From assembly GCA_017465155.1 (NCBI GenBank), contig JAFTWV010000114.1, positions 1 through 37,036 on the forward strand: a DNA stretch of 37,036 nucleotides. Reading direction: 5' to 3'. Every line of letters begins with the position of its first letter. The stretch's first letter is position 1. This document shows positions 1 through 7,390 of this stretch, in pieces. A program made the translations under genes and the position numbers. Under the pieces are notes generated by a model. The model ran no database searches and was not told the DNA's origin. It was given only the letters and a program-made list of their open reading frames with translations. Origin of the DNA: Clostridia bacterium (GTDB lineage: Bacteria; Bacillota; Clostridia; Christensenellales; Aristaeellaceae).

Positions 1-299
1 CAGCGGGGGTGGCAGTCCACAGGCACAAGTCTGACACCCCCTCTGGCCCTCTTTGCTTCTTTCTCAGGATTGAGAAAGAAGAAGCAGCACTTACGCCAAC
101 CTTCAAAAGAAAAGTCAACAAACAATACAGATTAGCCCCACAAATCCTGAAGTTATTTTTGTGGATATGCATTTTCTTCCATGCAGGATTGATTTGCAGC
201 TTGGCGGATGTGCTGCTTCTTCTTTCTCAATCCTGAGAAAGAAGCAAAGAGGGCCAGAGGGGGTGTCAGACTTGTGCCTGTGGACTGCCACCCCCTCTG
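1..299. repeat. Long near-perfect inverted repeat (arms 1-99 and 201-299)
   Basis: Base i pairs with base 300-i over 99 positions with only three mismatches (at 4, 91 and 93). Bases 5-90 against 210-295 are an exact 86-bp inverted match. The spacer 100-200 carries its own 7-bp stem (138-144 with 158-164). Each arm contains a smaller palindrome (56-66 with 71-81), and the right arm also contains a 12-bp inverted pair (254-265 with 289-300). The left arm runs off the window edge, so its full length is unknown. No transposase or duplicated target site is visible. It could be a MITE-like or REP-like element, or a folded-back assembly end. Confidence 0.85.
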
Positions 300-417
300 G
301 ACTCCCCCCGCCCCCACATGGTAGACTTTGCCCGGAGTAGTCTTCCCCACATAGGCCTCGCGGGGGCGTGCCGTTTCGCCGCGGCTCCTTTGTTTATCGG
401 TGCGCCGCTCCCCTTCG
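300..417. other. GC-rich, hairpin-prone non-coding stretch
   Basis: No convincing reading frame. Complementary GC-rich blocks at 309-315 and 362-368, and at 402-408 and 423-429, could fold into stems between the inverted repeat and the dispersed repeat. It may be part of one larger repeated or structured unit with its neighbours. The transcribed strand cannot be told from the sequence. Confidence 0.4.
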
Positions 418-545
418 GCGTCGCGGCGCGGCCGGAACTCCGCGTTCCTGTGCGGCTGGGCAGGGGTGGTGTGAAAGGTGTATGAGCACAGTGAAGCGGA
501 TGTGGTGGTTGCTCTCTTGTTCAACTGCTCGCTAAATTCATGTAT
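418..545 (+). repeat. Dispersed repeat, left copy
   Basis: This stretch matches the reverse complement of the last ~130 bases of the window (36905-37036). The shared blocks are GCGTCGCGGCGCGGCCGGAA, GTGTGAAAGGTGTATGAGC and TGGTGGTTGCTCTCTTGT, with small gaps and substitutions between them. The match fades after about 540. It holds no plausible gene. Two diverged copies at opposite ends of the window suggest a multi-copy intergenic element. Confidence 0.8.
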
Positions 546-571
546 ATTGACTTCCTTCTATGCCTGCCACA

Positions 572-608
572 CAAAAAGAGCAAGCCATCCGCTCCGGCAT
601 GGCTTGCT
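572..608 (-). terminator. Intrinsic terminator of the CotH gene
   Basis: On the minus strand a perfect 10-bp stem (579-588 with 599-608, 10-nt loop) is followed by five T residues (573-577). It lies about 100 bases past the CotH stop. Bases 609-708 between stop and stem show nothing else. Confidence 0.8.
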
Positions 609-708
609 GCTATTGTTGATTGCATCCATTCACCACAAATGCACCGCGGCTATGATGTATTGGAAGGATAAATCCATCCTGTTCATCATACCTGCTGTGT
701 TGGATGTG

Positions 709-2679
709 TTATTCAAACACGGCCGTCAGGGTGAACGAGCGGGTGAAGTTCACGGTGGTTGTCAGGGCTGCGGGATCAGCGATGACGCCATAGCGGCTGG
801 AAACCTCCCAGCCAACGAAGACAGCGCCCTCGGCGGGAACGGCTGTCACGGAGATGGGGTACTCGGGGAAATATTTGGTGCGCAGCGTTGTGGTGATGGG
901 CAGGGTGCGGCCGTTGAGGTAAATCGAGCCCTTGCTTTCGTCAGAGCACTTGATGGTCACAGTGGCGGGATTGCTGAGCTGGAATACCTTCCGGACAATA
1001 TCCTGGAAGCGGGAATAGCGTCCCTCGAAGAAGGTACCGATTGATTTCAGCTGATTGCGGAAGTGGTTTTCCGGATTCCACTGTGCAACCCACATTGGGC
1101 CGAAACGGCGGAAGGTGTCAGGTGCATAGGGCAAATACCAGCCGGTCATTTCCTCCAGCAGAGCGGTTGTACGGCTATTGGAGAAGTACTGGTTGCGCAC
1201 GTCGCACATGGCGACGATCAGCTCCTGACGGAAGGCGTCGCTGCTTAGCAGTGAGCGCACCAGGCGGGCGGGATGCCAGTCGTCGACCTCCTCCCCGAAA
1301 AGGGTTCCGGTAAGGTTGTCGGTGGAGAAGTTCTTGCCGTCGGAATAGATGCCGGAGGAGTAGTCTGTGTCGAATACCATCATGCGCCACTTGCCGTCAG
1401 CATAGGGGCTGTCGTCCTCGCCGGGCTGGCGGACGCGCCACATCTGCCAGTTGTTGGACTGGAAAAGGCCGTCCTCGTTATAGATATAGAGCATCAGGGC
1501 GAGGTAATCCGCGTAGGAGCCCATGTCCAGCATTTCGCAGGCCTTTTCATAGTTTGTGGGATCGGACATGTCGTTGCCGGTGATGTAGTTGAACATGTCC
1601 CAGTAGAGGCTGCTGTCCTCATCCTCACCGTCCTCGACGCTGTTGTTCTTGATGGTTACAACGTTGTCGTTGTTGATGTCGTAGTGATTCTCAATGTAGT
1701 TGTCGTTGTATTCTTCGTTGAGGGTGTAGATGCCCCAGAATTCACCGTTGATGAAGGCGATGACGGGGCGGTTGGCAGCGGTTTCAAAGCGCAGGCCGGT
1801 GGCGAGACGCTGGATGTAGGGATCGCGGATCTTGCCGAAGTCGCAGTCGTTGCCGCCGTTGCGCAGCGTGACGGACTTGTACTTCTTGAGAATCTTGCCG
1901 TCGTACTCGCGGATGTTGTCCGGATAGAGCTCGAATTTGATGTTCTTCTCGCCGTAGTCATCGCGGGCGATGAGGCGCAGACTCTTCTGGCCGCTGCCGC
2001 GGGAGGCGCCGCCTTTGATGCGAACGCCCATATCTTGCGTGAAGCCATCGCCCTCTGCGGGCAGATAGGTTACGGATACGGGCCGCTCCCACTCCTTGCC
2101 GCGGTTGGAATAGTTGCCTACGGCCTGCCAGCTTTCGTAGGCTTCAGTCTGTTCGGCGGCCCAGTCCTCGTAGGTCTTACCAAGCACGTAGATGCCGACC
2201 TCCTTGTCAAAGAGGTGATCCGGCTCCATCAGCAAGGATATCACGGGCAGATCGCCGTACAGCTCGGCACGCTTGTAGCCGATGAAGAACGTACCGCTGA
2301 CGACCTCGCTCCTGGTGCCTTCGGGCATGACAGCCACCGCACGGATCACGTGGGCGGAGGGAAAATCACCCATGGGAATGAAATCCTCGCTGGTGGTTAC
2401 GCCGGTGATCTGGCTGAGGGGATCTGCTTTATCTGTCGTCCACAGCAGGGTGAGGACGCCCTCATAGAGCTGATCCGTTTCATCGGGGATGGAGCCGTCG
2501 GTGGTGTAGTAAATCTTTGCACCCTTCACATCACAGGTGATCTCAAGGGGCATGGGGTACTCATAGAAGCCGCTCTTCAGGCTGAACGTCAGATCAGCGC
2601 GGCCGGCGAGGGCGGTGGTACAGCAGCTCAGCAGGCACAGAAGCAGGACGGCAACCGCCCAGCGAATCAGCTTTTTCAT
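709..2679 (-). CDS. Secreted CotH-family (spore-coat-kinase-like) protein
   Basis: 656 residues. The first ~25 form a signal peptide (MKKL then a long hydrophobic run); both a lipobox-like LLSC and an ALA-G type I cleavage site are present, so anchoring is uncertain. Residues ~30-130 resemble the chitobiase C-terminal/Fn3-associated module (IYYTTDGSIPD). Residues ~140-500 match the CotH fold: MGVRIKGGASRG at 217-228, a FINGEFWGIYTLNEEYND stretch near 309-326 and the acidic VFDTDYS near 435-441. Residues ~570-656 resemble a Big/Flg_new-type wall repeat. CotH proteins are atypical protein kinases of spore coats and also occur in secreted proteins of gut and rumen Firmicutes; the substrate here is unknown. 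The start is chosen at the ATG preceded by AGGAG and the signal peptide; an upstream in-frame ATG lies before the promoter and inside a hairpin. It has its own promoter and terminator, so it is monocistronic. Confidence 0.9.
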   Translation of the reverse strand: MKKLIRWAVAVLLLCLLSCCTTALAGRADLTFSLKSGFYEYPMPLEITCDVKGAKIYYTTDGSIPDETDQLYEGVLTLLWTTDKADPLSQITGVTTSEDFIPMGDFPSAHVIRAVAVMPEGTRSEVVSGTFFIGYKRAELYGDLPVISLLMEPDHLFDKEVGIYVLGKTYEDWAAEQTEAYESWQAVGNYSNRGKEWERPVSVTYLPAEGDGFTQDMGVRIKGGASRGSGQKSLRLIARDDYGEKNIKFELYPDNIREYDGKILKKYKSVTLRNGGNDCDFGKIRDPYIQRLATGLRFETAANRPVIAFINGEFWGIYTLNEEYNDNYIENHYDINNDNVVTIKNNSVEDGEDEDSSLYWDMFNYITGNDMSDPTNYEKACEMLDMGSYADYLALMLYIYNEDGLFQSNNWQMWRVRQPGEDDSPYADGKWRMMVFDTDYSSGIYSDGKNFSTDNLTGTLFGEEVDDWHPARLVRSLLSSDAFRQELIVAMCDVRNQYFSNSRTTALLEEMTGWYLPYAPDTFRRFGPMWVAQWNPENHFRNQLKSIGTFFEGRYSRFQDIVRKVFQLSNPATVTIKCSDESKGSIYLNGRTLPITTTLRTKYFPEYPISVTAVPAEGAVFVGWEVSSRYGVIADPAALTTTVNFTRSFTLTAVFE

Positions 2680-2713
2680 GGCAATATGCTCCTGACGAAA
2701 AAATTCTCTTCTG

Positions 2714-2742
2714 ATTATAGCATGGATACAGAGCCGGGTCAA
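2714..2742 (-). promoter_or_regulatory. Sigma-A promoter of the CotH gene
   Basis: On the minus strand: TTGACC (2737-2742), a 17-bp spacer, then TATAAT (2714-2719). The start codon lies about 35 bases downstream of the -10 box. Confidence 0.85.
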
Positions 2743-2758
2743 CGAAAATGCACAGGAA

Positions 2759-2790
2759 ATGCCGGGCCTCCGCAGATGGAAGCCCGGCAT
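2759..2790 (-). terminator. Hairpin ending the csoR-EamA transcript
   Basis: A perfect 9-bp GC-rich stem ATGCCGGGC/GCCCGGCAT (2759-2767 with 2782-2790) starts five bases after the EamA stop. The minus-strand T tract is weak (ATTTCC) while the plus-strand side has GGTTTT, so termination efficiency is uncertain. Confidence 0.6.
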
Positions 2791-2794
2791 GGTT

Positions 2795-3670
2795 TTATGT
2801 GTCTGACTGATCCTTTGTGACCAGCACAGTCGCGGCGATCATCACGGCCAGTGCAATGAAGAACAGTGCGCCCGGCCACTGCCGGAACATCAGCAGCGAC
2901 AGCAGTACGCCGATGAAGGGCGCGATGGCATAGTAGGCGCTTGTTCGAGCCGCACCAAGCCAGCGCTGCGCGTATACGTAGAAGTAGATGCTCAGCCCGT
3001 AAGCGACAAAGCCCAGCGCCAGTGCAGGCAGCATGTGACGCAATGACGGGACGGCTTCACCTGCCAGCAGCGCCGCCAGCAGTGCGCCCGCTCCGGAGCC
3101 GAACCCCTTCACCACCACGATCTCCTGCGGGTCCGACTGGGAGAGCATACGGGTACAGTTGTTTTCCATGCCCCAGCAGATGCAGGCCAGCAGCACAAAC
3201 ACCGAGCCGCCGGAAAACTGCAGGCTCGACGCATCCTCGGCGGTCAGCAGCACACTGGAAATCACGATCAGCACGATGGCCAGCCACAGCCGGCGGCTGA
3301 TCCTCTCCCTGAAGATGAACAGGGCGATCAGCGACGTAGCTACGATCTCGAAATTGTTCAGCAGTGAAGCGTTGGCGGCGGTGGTACGGCTGATGCCCAG
3401 CATCAGGAAGATGGGCGCGAGGATATCCAGCACAATCATGCCTGCCGTGTAGGGAACATCCTGCCGGGTGAGCTTCTGTTCGCTGCTGGGATGCCCGGAC
3501 GCTCTGCGGACAAGACCGAGCAGGAACATGCCCAGCCCTGCGCCGAGATAGAGAAACGCAGCCATCATCGTGGGCGGTACGTCGTTGAGGAGAATCTTCG
3601 ACAGAGGGGCGTTCAGCGCATACAGCGCAGCGGCGAGGATGGCGGAGAAAACAGCAGCGTGACGATTCAC
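2795..3670 (-). CDS. EamA/DMT-family transporter
   Basis: 291 residues with about ten hydrophobic helices arranged as two similar halves, the EamA (drug/metabolite transporter) layout. Residues 1-130 are the first half and 150-285 the second, which includes the polar-helix stretch YAIAPFIGVLLSLLMF. These proteins move small organic metabolites or drugs across the inner membrane; the substrate cannot be read from sequence. The start is GTG, preceded by GAGGTAA about eight bases away. It follows the csoR-like gene by 10 bp and must share its promoter, so a metal- or stress-responsive exporter is a reasonable inference. No metal-binding motif was noticed in the protein, which is unusual for a CsoR target. 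Confidence 0.88.
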   Translation of the reverse strand: MNRHAAVFSAILAAALYALNAPLSKILLNDVPPTMMAAFLYLGAGLGMFLLGLVRRASGHPSSEQKLTRQDVPYTAGMIVLDILAPIFLMLGISRTTAANASLLNNFEIVATSLIALFIFRERISRRLWLAIVLIVISSVLLTAEDASSLQFSGGSVFVLLACICWGMENNCTRMLSQSDPQEIVVVKGFGSGAGALLAALLAGEAVPSLRHMLPALALGFVAYGLSIYFYVYAQRWLGAARTSAYYAIAPFIGVLLSLLMFRQWPGALFFIALAVMIAATVLVTKDQSDT

Positions 3671-3680
3671 GGGGGTTACC

Positions 3681-3953
3681 TCATTTCAAGTAGGTGTCAA
3701 TGGCTGCTGTGAAACGATCCAGCGCCTTGCGATCACCGGTTTCTGCTGCCGAGGCGATGCAGTGTGTCATGTGGTCGCTGATAATCAGCTTGCCAATGCT
3801 GTTGATGGCGGAGCGAACGGCTGCCAGCTGAATCAGTACGTCGGAGCAGTCGCGGCCTTCCTCGACCATCCGGCCGACCGCTGTGAGATGTCCTGCAGCA
3901 CGGGAAATCCGGTTGAGAACCTGCTGCTGCTGGGGATGCGGATGCTTGTGCAT
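3681..3953 (-). CDS. csoR: CsoR/FrmR-family metal-sensing repressor
   Basis: 90 residues, the normal length of this all-helical DNA-binding family (DUF156). The Cu(I)-type ligand set falls at the same numbers as in the founding CsoR: Cys36 in DCSDVLIQL, and His61 and Cys65 in DHMTHCI. His64 and N-terminal His2, His4 and His6 add further possible ligands, so Ni(II) sensing of the InrS/RcnR kind is not excluded. Family members are dimers or tetramers that release DNA when metal binds. The gene heads a two-gene operon with an EamA transporter and sits behind a symmetric C-tract/G-tract operator that overlaps the predicted transcription start, implying autoregulation. The ATG is preceded by AAAGGAGG. 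What it senses is inferred from the Cys-His-Cys pattern alone. Confidence 0.9.
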   Translation of the reverse strand: MHKHPHPQQQQVLNRISRAAGHLTAVGRMVEEGRDCSDVLIQLAAVRSAINSIGKLIISDHMTHCIASAAETGDRKALDRFTAAIDTYLK

Positions 3954-3968
3954 GGCATGATCCTCCTT

Positions 3969-3987
3969 TATCCCCCCGGGGGGGATA
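3969..3987 (-). promoter_or_regulatory. Probable CsoR operator
   Basis: A 19-bp near-palindrome: TAT, six C, seven G, ATA. C-tract/G-tract palindromes flanked by AT are the known operator type of CsoR-family repressors. It covers the predicted +1 region, just before the ribosome site, where a bound repressor would block initiation. Confidence 0.75.
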
Positions 3988-3992
3988 TCTGA

Positions 3993-4021
3993 ATCATATC
4001 ATGGATTTGCGTATATTGCAA
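3993..4021 (-). promoter_or_regulatory. Sigma-A promoter of the csoR-EamA operon
   Basis: On the minus strand: TTGCAA (4016-4021), a 17-bp spacer, TATGAT (3993-3998). The predicted start site is near 3986, inside the operator. Confidence 0.8.
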
Positions 4022-4032
4022 CCCCTAAAAGT

Positions 4033-4064
4033 ACAAAAGGCCTCCTGTCAATCCGGCAGGAGGC
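4033..4064 (-). terminator. Intrinsic terminator of the ABC/GH28/isomerase operon
   Basis: A perfect 8-bp stem GCCTCCTG/CAGGAGGC (4040-4047 with 4057-4064) is followed on the minus strand by TTTTGTACTTTT. It starts a few bases past the isomerase stop. Confidence 0.88.
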
Positions 4065-4070
4065 AGATGT

Positions 4071-5000
4071 TCAGTTACCGTACTGCGCGACGAACCGGTC
4101 GGTGCCCATGATGATCTCTTCGGCAGCCAGTCGGCCGGAGAGCTCCAGCACCTTGATGGGGGAGCTGACGATGTATTCGCGGTAAGGCGCCAGCACATCG
4201 CCCGGCAGTGTGCAGGGAGCGTAGTGATCCAACGCGTCCACCGCGTCGTGGATGTGCATGCCGACGATCATGTCCGCCGCCTTCTTTGACAGCGGCAGTG
4301 TCTGCAGGCCCATTTCTTCCATCATAATGCCGTGACCGGTATCCAGCCAGATACCCACGGGACCGCCGTGGAAGCGGTCTGCGATGAGGTCAAACTCCGG
4401 GAAGGTCGGGCACTGGTGGCACATGGCGCGGTTCTCCATGCCGAGCTTGACGGGCAGGTTGAAGCGAACAACATAGTCTGCCAGCTCCTCGATGGACAGC
4501 ATCATCCGGTCGAGATACGGCTGGGCCTGACGGGCGGAGATCATCTCCGCGTGCAGAGCCTTGTATTCGGAGGCGTCGGTATGGTGTGCCTTGATGAGCG
4601 CCTTGAGGGGTACGTCAAAGCGACGGGGATCGAGGGGAACCTCGGTGGGATGGAATACAACTGCGCCGGCGCCCAGCACGCAGGCCCATTCGATACTGCC
4701 CTTGGCCAGTTCAATGGCCTGCTTGCGCAGCGTTTCATCCTCATAGCCAAGCATGACAGAGTCGGTGTCGAAGCGCTGATCAAGCGTCTTGGGGAACACG
4801 TTGTGCACACTGCTGACAGAGATCAGTCCCTCATCAATGCGGCGGCGGATCCCGCTGAGCCACTCCGTTCGCACCTGGTAATTCAGCTCTACGCGCTCAA
4901 AGCCCAGTTCGCGAAGCTGGTCGATCAGCTCCTCGCCGGAATGAGCCTTGCGGAAGTTCCACATGGTTGAAATTGCAAGATCGGCTTTGGTGAAGGCCAT
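4071..5000 (-). CDS. Sugar phosphate isomerase/epimerase (TIM barrel, AP-endonuclease-2 fold)
   Basis: 309 residues of the xylose-isomerase-like TIM-barrel superfamily (IolE, IolI, hydroxypyruvate isomerase, UxaE-like enzymes). Probable metal ligands and active-site residues at strand ends include His117 and Glu120 (FHPTE), Glu189 (GMENR), Asp220 and His223 (WLDTGHG), and His249 and His251 (GMHIHDA). The reaction is most likely a keto/aldo or 3-epimerase step on a sugar or uronate; the exact substrate is not recognisable. It starts two bases after the GH28 stop with a GGGAGG site inside the GH28 3' end, so the two are translationally coupled. This suggests it processes the monosaccharide that GH28 releases. 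It is the last gene of the operon. Confidence 0.82.
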   Translation of the reverse strand: MAFTKADLAISTMWNFRKAHSGEELIDQLRELGFERVELNYQVRTEWLSGIRRRIDEGLISVSSVHNVFPKTLDQRFDTDSVMLGYEDETLRKQAIELAKGSIEWACVLGAGAVVFHPTEVPLDPRRFDVPLKALIKAHHTDASEYKALHAEMISARQAQPYLDRMMLSIEELADYVVRFNLPVKLGMENRAMCHQCPTFPEFDLIADRFHGGPVGIWLDTGHGIMMEEMGLQTLPLSKKAADMIVGMHIHDAVDALDHYAPCTLPGDVLAPYREYIVSSPIKVLELSGRLAAEEIIMGTDRFVAQYGN

Positions 5001-5002
5001 GG

Positions 5003-6310
5003 TCAGTCCTCCCTGCGGATGTTTGAGCAGCCGGCTGCATCAATGTTCGCATCGTTTGAGGTGCAGCCGTCAAAATCCTGCGTGCGGACGTGACGCAGGG
5101 TCAGGCCGTCCACGCCGTGTGCCCAGATGGGAAGGCTTTTGCGGCTGGTCAGGCCGGAGACGGACGCGCCGGGACGCAGGTCGTAGCAGTCGATAGGCCA
5201 GCGGCTCTCGCGGCGCAGGCGGATATCAACGTCCTCGAAGGTCACGTTGCTGATACGGCCTGGTTCGCCCCAGAGTACCGCGCCGTTTTCACCCACGCAG
5301 GTGACGTTGCGGAAACGCACGTCCCGGATGCTGCCGCCGGGGTTATCGGGAGCGCGGTCGATGGCGGTGATGGCGATGGGCTCCGCGCAGCCCCACCAGC
5401 TCTCGGCGAAGCGGCGCGTTTCGATCATGATGTCCGTGAAGCTGATGTTGCGGACATTGCCGCCGTCGCGGATCTGGATGGACAGACCGCGGTTGGAGCG
5501 GCTGATGATGCAGCGGCTGACAAGAATGTTTTCGAAGTCGTCCACGCCCTCGGTGCCGATCTTGATAGCAGCGCTGGTGGAGACGAGGGTGCAGTCGGAG
5601 ACGATCACGTCCCGCGTGTGGGGATACTCGCGGTTGCCGCGCAGGTTCTTCATGCAGATGCAGTCATCGGCGCATTCCACGTGGCAGCCGAGGATGCGCA
5701 CGTTGCGGCTGTGATCCACATCGATGCCGTCGCTGTTGGCGATGTCCAGATCGTTGAGGATACGAAGGCTCTGCACCAGCACGTCCTCACAGCCGGCCAT
5801 GTGCAGCGACCAGAAGGGCGCGCCCTTGAGCGTCACGCCGGTGAAGGAGCTGTGGTCGCACTTCTCCACGTAGATGAGCGTGGGGCGGGGATAGAAATCG
5901 CCCGTGACATACCAGGGGGACACGCGCCGGACGAAGGCATAGGCATTGCCGTCGATCACGCCGTCGCCGGTGATGGCCGTATCAGGGGCGTCGTAACCGT
6001 AGATGAACACATAGCTGGGCTTGCCGACGACGGGCGTGCCGACATGGGATACGCTGCCGCCTGTGCCGGGCTGGTCAGGGCGGAAGTAGTCGTCCAGATT
6101 GGGGCTGGCCAGCAGGCGGCTGCCGCGGTTCAGGTGCAGCGCCGTGTGGGGGCGAAGATGCAGCGATGCACTCAGGTACGTACAGCCGCTTTCGAGGATG
6201 ACTCGTCCGCCGCCCCGGGCTGCGCAATCGTCCAGCGCGCGCTGGATGGCTGCAGTGTCAAAGGTTACGCCGTCGCCGACAGCGCCGTAATCAGATACGC
6301 GATAGTCCAT
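5003..6310 (-). CDS. GH28-family glycosidase (polygalacturonase-like), cytoplasmic
   Basis: 435 residues. Residues 1-40 carry the pectate-lyase-superfamily entry motif (YGAVGDGVTFDTAAI) of right-handed beta-helix enzymes. The GH28 catalytic region is visible: NSDGID at 192-197 and ADDCICMK at 214-221 supply the catalytic aspartates, followed by KIGTEG at 250-255 in place of the usual GHG block and RGLSIQIR at 284-291 near the RIK position. Such substitutions occur in exo-acting or side-chain-specific members (exo-polygalacturonases, rhamnogalacturonan or xylogalacturonan hydrolases). There is no signal peptide, so it should cleave oligosaccharides after import, which fits the ABC importer upstream. 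The start ATG has AGGAGG eight bases upstream. A 9-bp stem-loop separates it from the ATPase gene. Confidence 0.87.
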   Translation of the reverse strand: MDYRVSDYGAVGDGVTFDTAAIQRALDDCAARGGGRVILESGCTYLSASLHLRPHTALHLNRGSRLLASPNLDDYFRPDQPGTGGSVSHVGTPVVGKPSYVFIYGYDAPDTAITGDGVIDGNAYAFVRRVSPWYVTGDFYPRPTLIYVEKCDHSSFTGVTLKGAPFWSLHMAGCEDVLVQSLRILNDLDIANSDGIDVDHSRNVRILGCHVECADDCICMKNLRGNREYPHTRDVIVSDCTLVSTSAAIKIGTEGVDDFENILVSRCIISRSNRGLSIQIRDGGNVRNISFTDIMIETRRFAESWWGCAEPIAITAIDRAPDNPGGSIRDVRFRNVTCVGENGAVLWGEPGRISNVTFEDVDIRLRRESRWPIDCYDLRPGASVSGLTSRKSLPIWAHGVDGLTLRHVRTQDFDGCTSNDANIDAAGCSNIRRED

Positions 6311-6333
6311 GGTGAAACCTCCTGTATGAAGGC

Positions 6334-6358
6334 AGGGCACCCCTGGCGAGGATGCCCT
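6334..6358 (-). promoter_or_regulatory. Intra-operon stem-loop between the second ATPase gene and GH28
   Basis: A 9-bp stem (6334-6342 with 6350-6358, one G-T pair, 7-nt loop) with no T tract. It lies in the 57-bp gap before GH28 and may stabilise or process the mRNA rather than terminate it. Confidence 0.5.
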
Positions 6359-6367
6359 GACGCAGTG

Positions 6368-7390
6368 TTATGCTTCCGACGCCTGTGAGTAGTCAAAGCC
6401 GCGCAGGTGCAGCTCCTTGGCCCGATGACAGGCGACCATGCGGCCGTCCACCTCGTGCAGCTCGGGGGCTTCTACGGTGCAGCGGTGCTCACAGTATCGG
6501 CAGCGTGCGTGGAAGTAGCAGCCGCTGGGGGGATTGGCAGGATTGGGAATTTCGCCCTGCAGCGGGATGCGCTCCATCTGCACGTCCGGGTCGGCCACGG
6601 GTACGGCGGACAGCAGCGCTTCGGTGTAAGGATGCTTCGGGCTGGCAAAGAGCTTCTCCGTTTCGCCGAATTCCACCATCCGGCCCAGATACATCACGCC
6701 CACCTTGTCCGAAATGTGCTCCACGACGGACAGGTCATGGCTGATGAAAATGTAGGTCAGATCCATCTCCCTCTGCAGATCGCGCAGGAGGTTGATGATC
6801 TGCGCCTGAATGGACACGTCCAGCGCGGATACGGCCTCGTCACAGACGATCAGCTGGGGCTTGAGGATCAGCGCGCGGGCAATGCCGATGCGCTGGCGCT
6901 GACCGCCGGAGAAGGCGTGGGGGTAGCGCATGAGATAGGTGGTGTTCAGGCCGACCTTTGCGGCAATGTCCTTCACCAGCTGCTCGCGCTCAGCCTTGGG
7001 CATCTTGGGATAGTTGGCTACGATGGGTTCGGCGATGATGTCCAGCACCGTCATGCGGGGGTCGAGGGAGGAATAGGGATCCTGGAAGATCATCTGGATC
7101 TCCTTGCGGATGCCCTTCATCTGCTTCTTGTCGACCTTGAGGAAGTCGACCTCCTGACCGGCAAGGGTCTTGTAGACGACTTCGCCCTCGCTGGCTTCGA
7201 TGGCACGGACGATGCAGCGGCCCAGCGTCGTTTTGCCGCAGCCGGACTCGCCCACGATGCCGATCGTCTCACCCTTGTGCACGTCGAAGGACACGTTTGT
7301 CACCGCGCGGACGCAGACGTTCTTGGAGGTGAAGCGCTTGGATACATTGCGGACGGAAAGGATGAGCTCCTTTTTTTGCTTCTCAGTCAC
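6368..7390 (-). CDS. ABC importer ATPase, OppF/DppF type
   Basis: 340 residues. Walker A GESGCGKTT at 47-55, Q-loop Gln103, signature SGGQR at 161-165, Walker B ending CDE at 183-185 and the switch His218 are all present, so it should be active. The C-terminal oligopeptide/dipeptide (oligo_HPY) extension has a Cys-rich patch (Cys291, 297, 300, 304, 321), a feature of some DppD/DppF-type ATPases proposed to hold an iron-sulfur cluster. It pairs with the OppD-type subunit to power uptake at the cytoplasmic face. The start is GTG, directly after the TAA of the preceding gene, with GGAGG inside that gene. The GH28 context suggests an oligosaccharide rather than a peptide; specificity lies in the binding protein. 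Confidence 0.93.
   Translation of the reverse strand: MTEKQKKELILSVRNVSKRFTSKNVCVRAVTNVSFDVHKGETIGIVGESGCGKTTLGRCIVRAIEASEGEVVYKTLAGQEVDFLKVDKKQMKGIRKEIQMIFQDPYSSLDPRMTVLDIIAEPIVANYPKMPKAEREQLVKDIAAKVGLNTTYLMRYPHAFSGGQRQRIGIARALILKPQLIVCDEAVSALDVSIQAQIINLLRDLQREMDLTYIFISHDLSVVEHISDKVGVMYLGRMVEFGETEKLFASPKHPYTEALLSAVPVADPDVQMERIPLQGEIPNPANPPSGCYFHARCRYCEHRCTVEAPELHEVDGRMVACHRAKELHLRGFDYSQASEA

Noticed and set aside
9-524. Short open frames within the inverted repeat and dispersed repeat
   Set aside because: They are products of the repeat sequence itself, low in codon order, and without ribosome sites or recognisable domains.
1-545. CRISPR array or rRNA fragment
   Set aside because: The repeats are inverted and not regularly spaced, and no conserved 16S, 23S or 5S block was recognised.
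1273-2820. Long plus-strand open frame opposite the CotH gene
   Set aside because: It mirrors the CotH codons in the antisense frame, is Val/Gly/Ala-rich with no domain, and has no ribosome site; CotH has a clear signal peptide, promoter and terminator.
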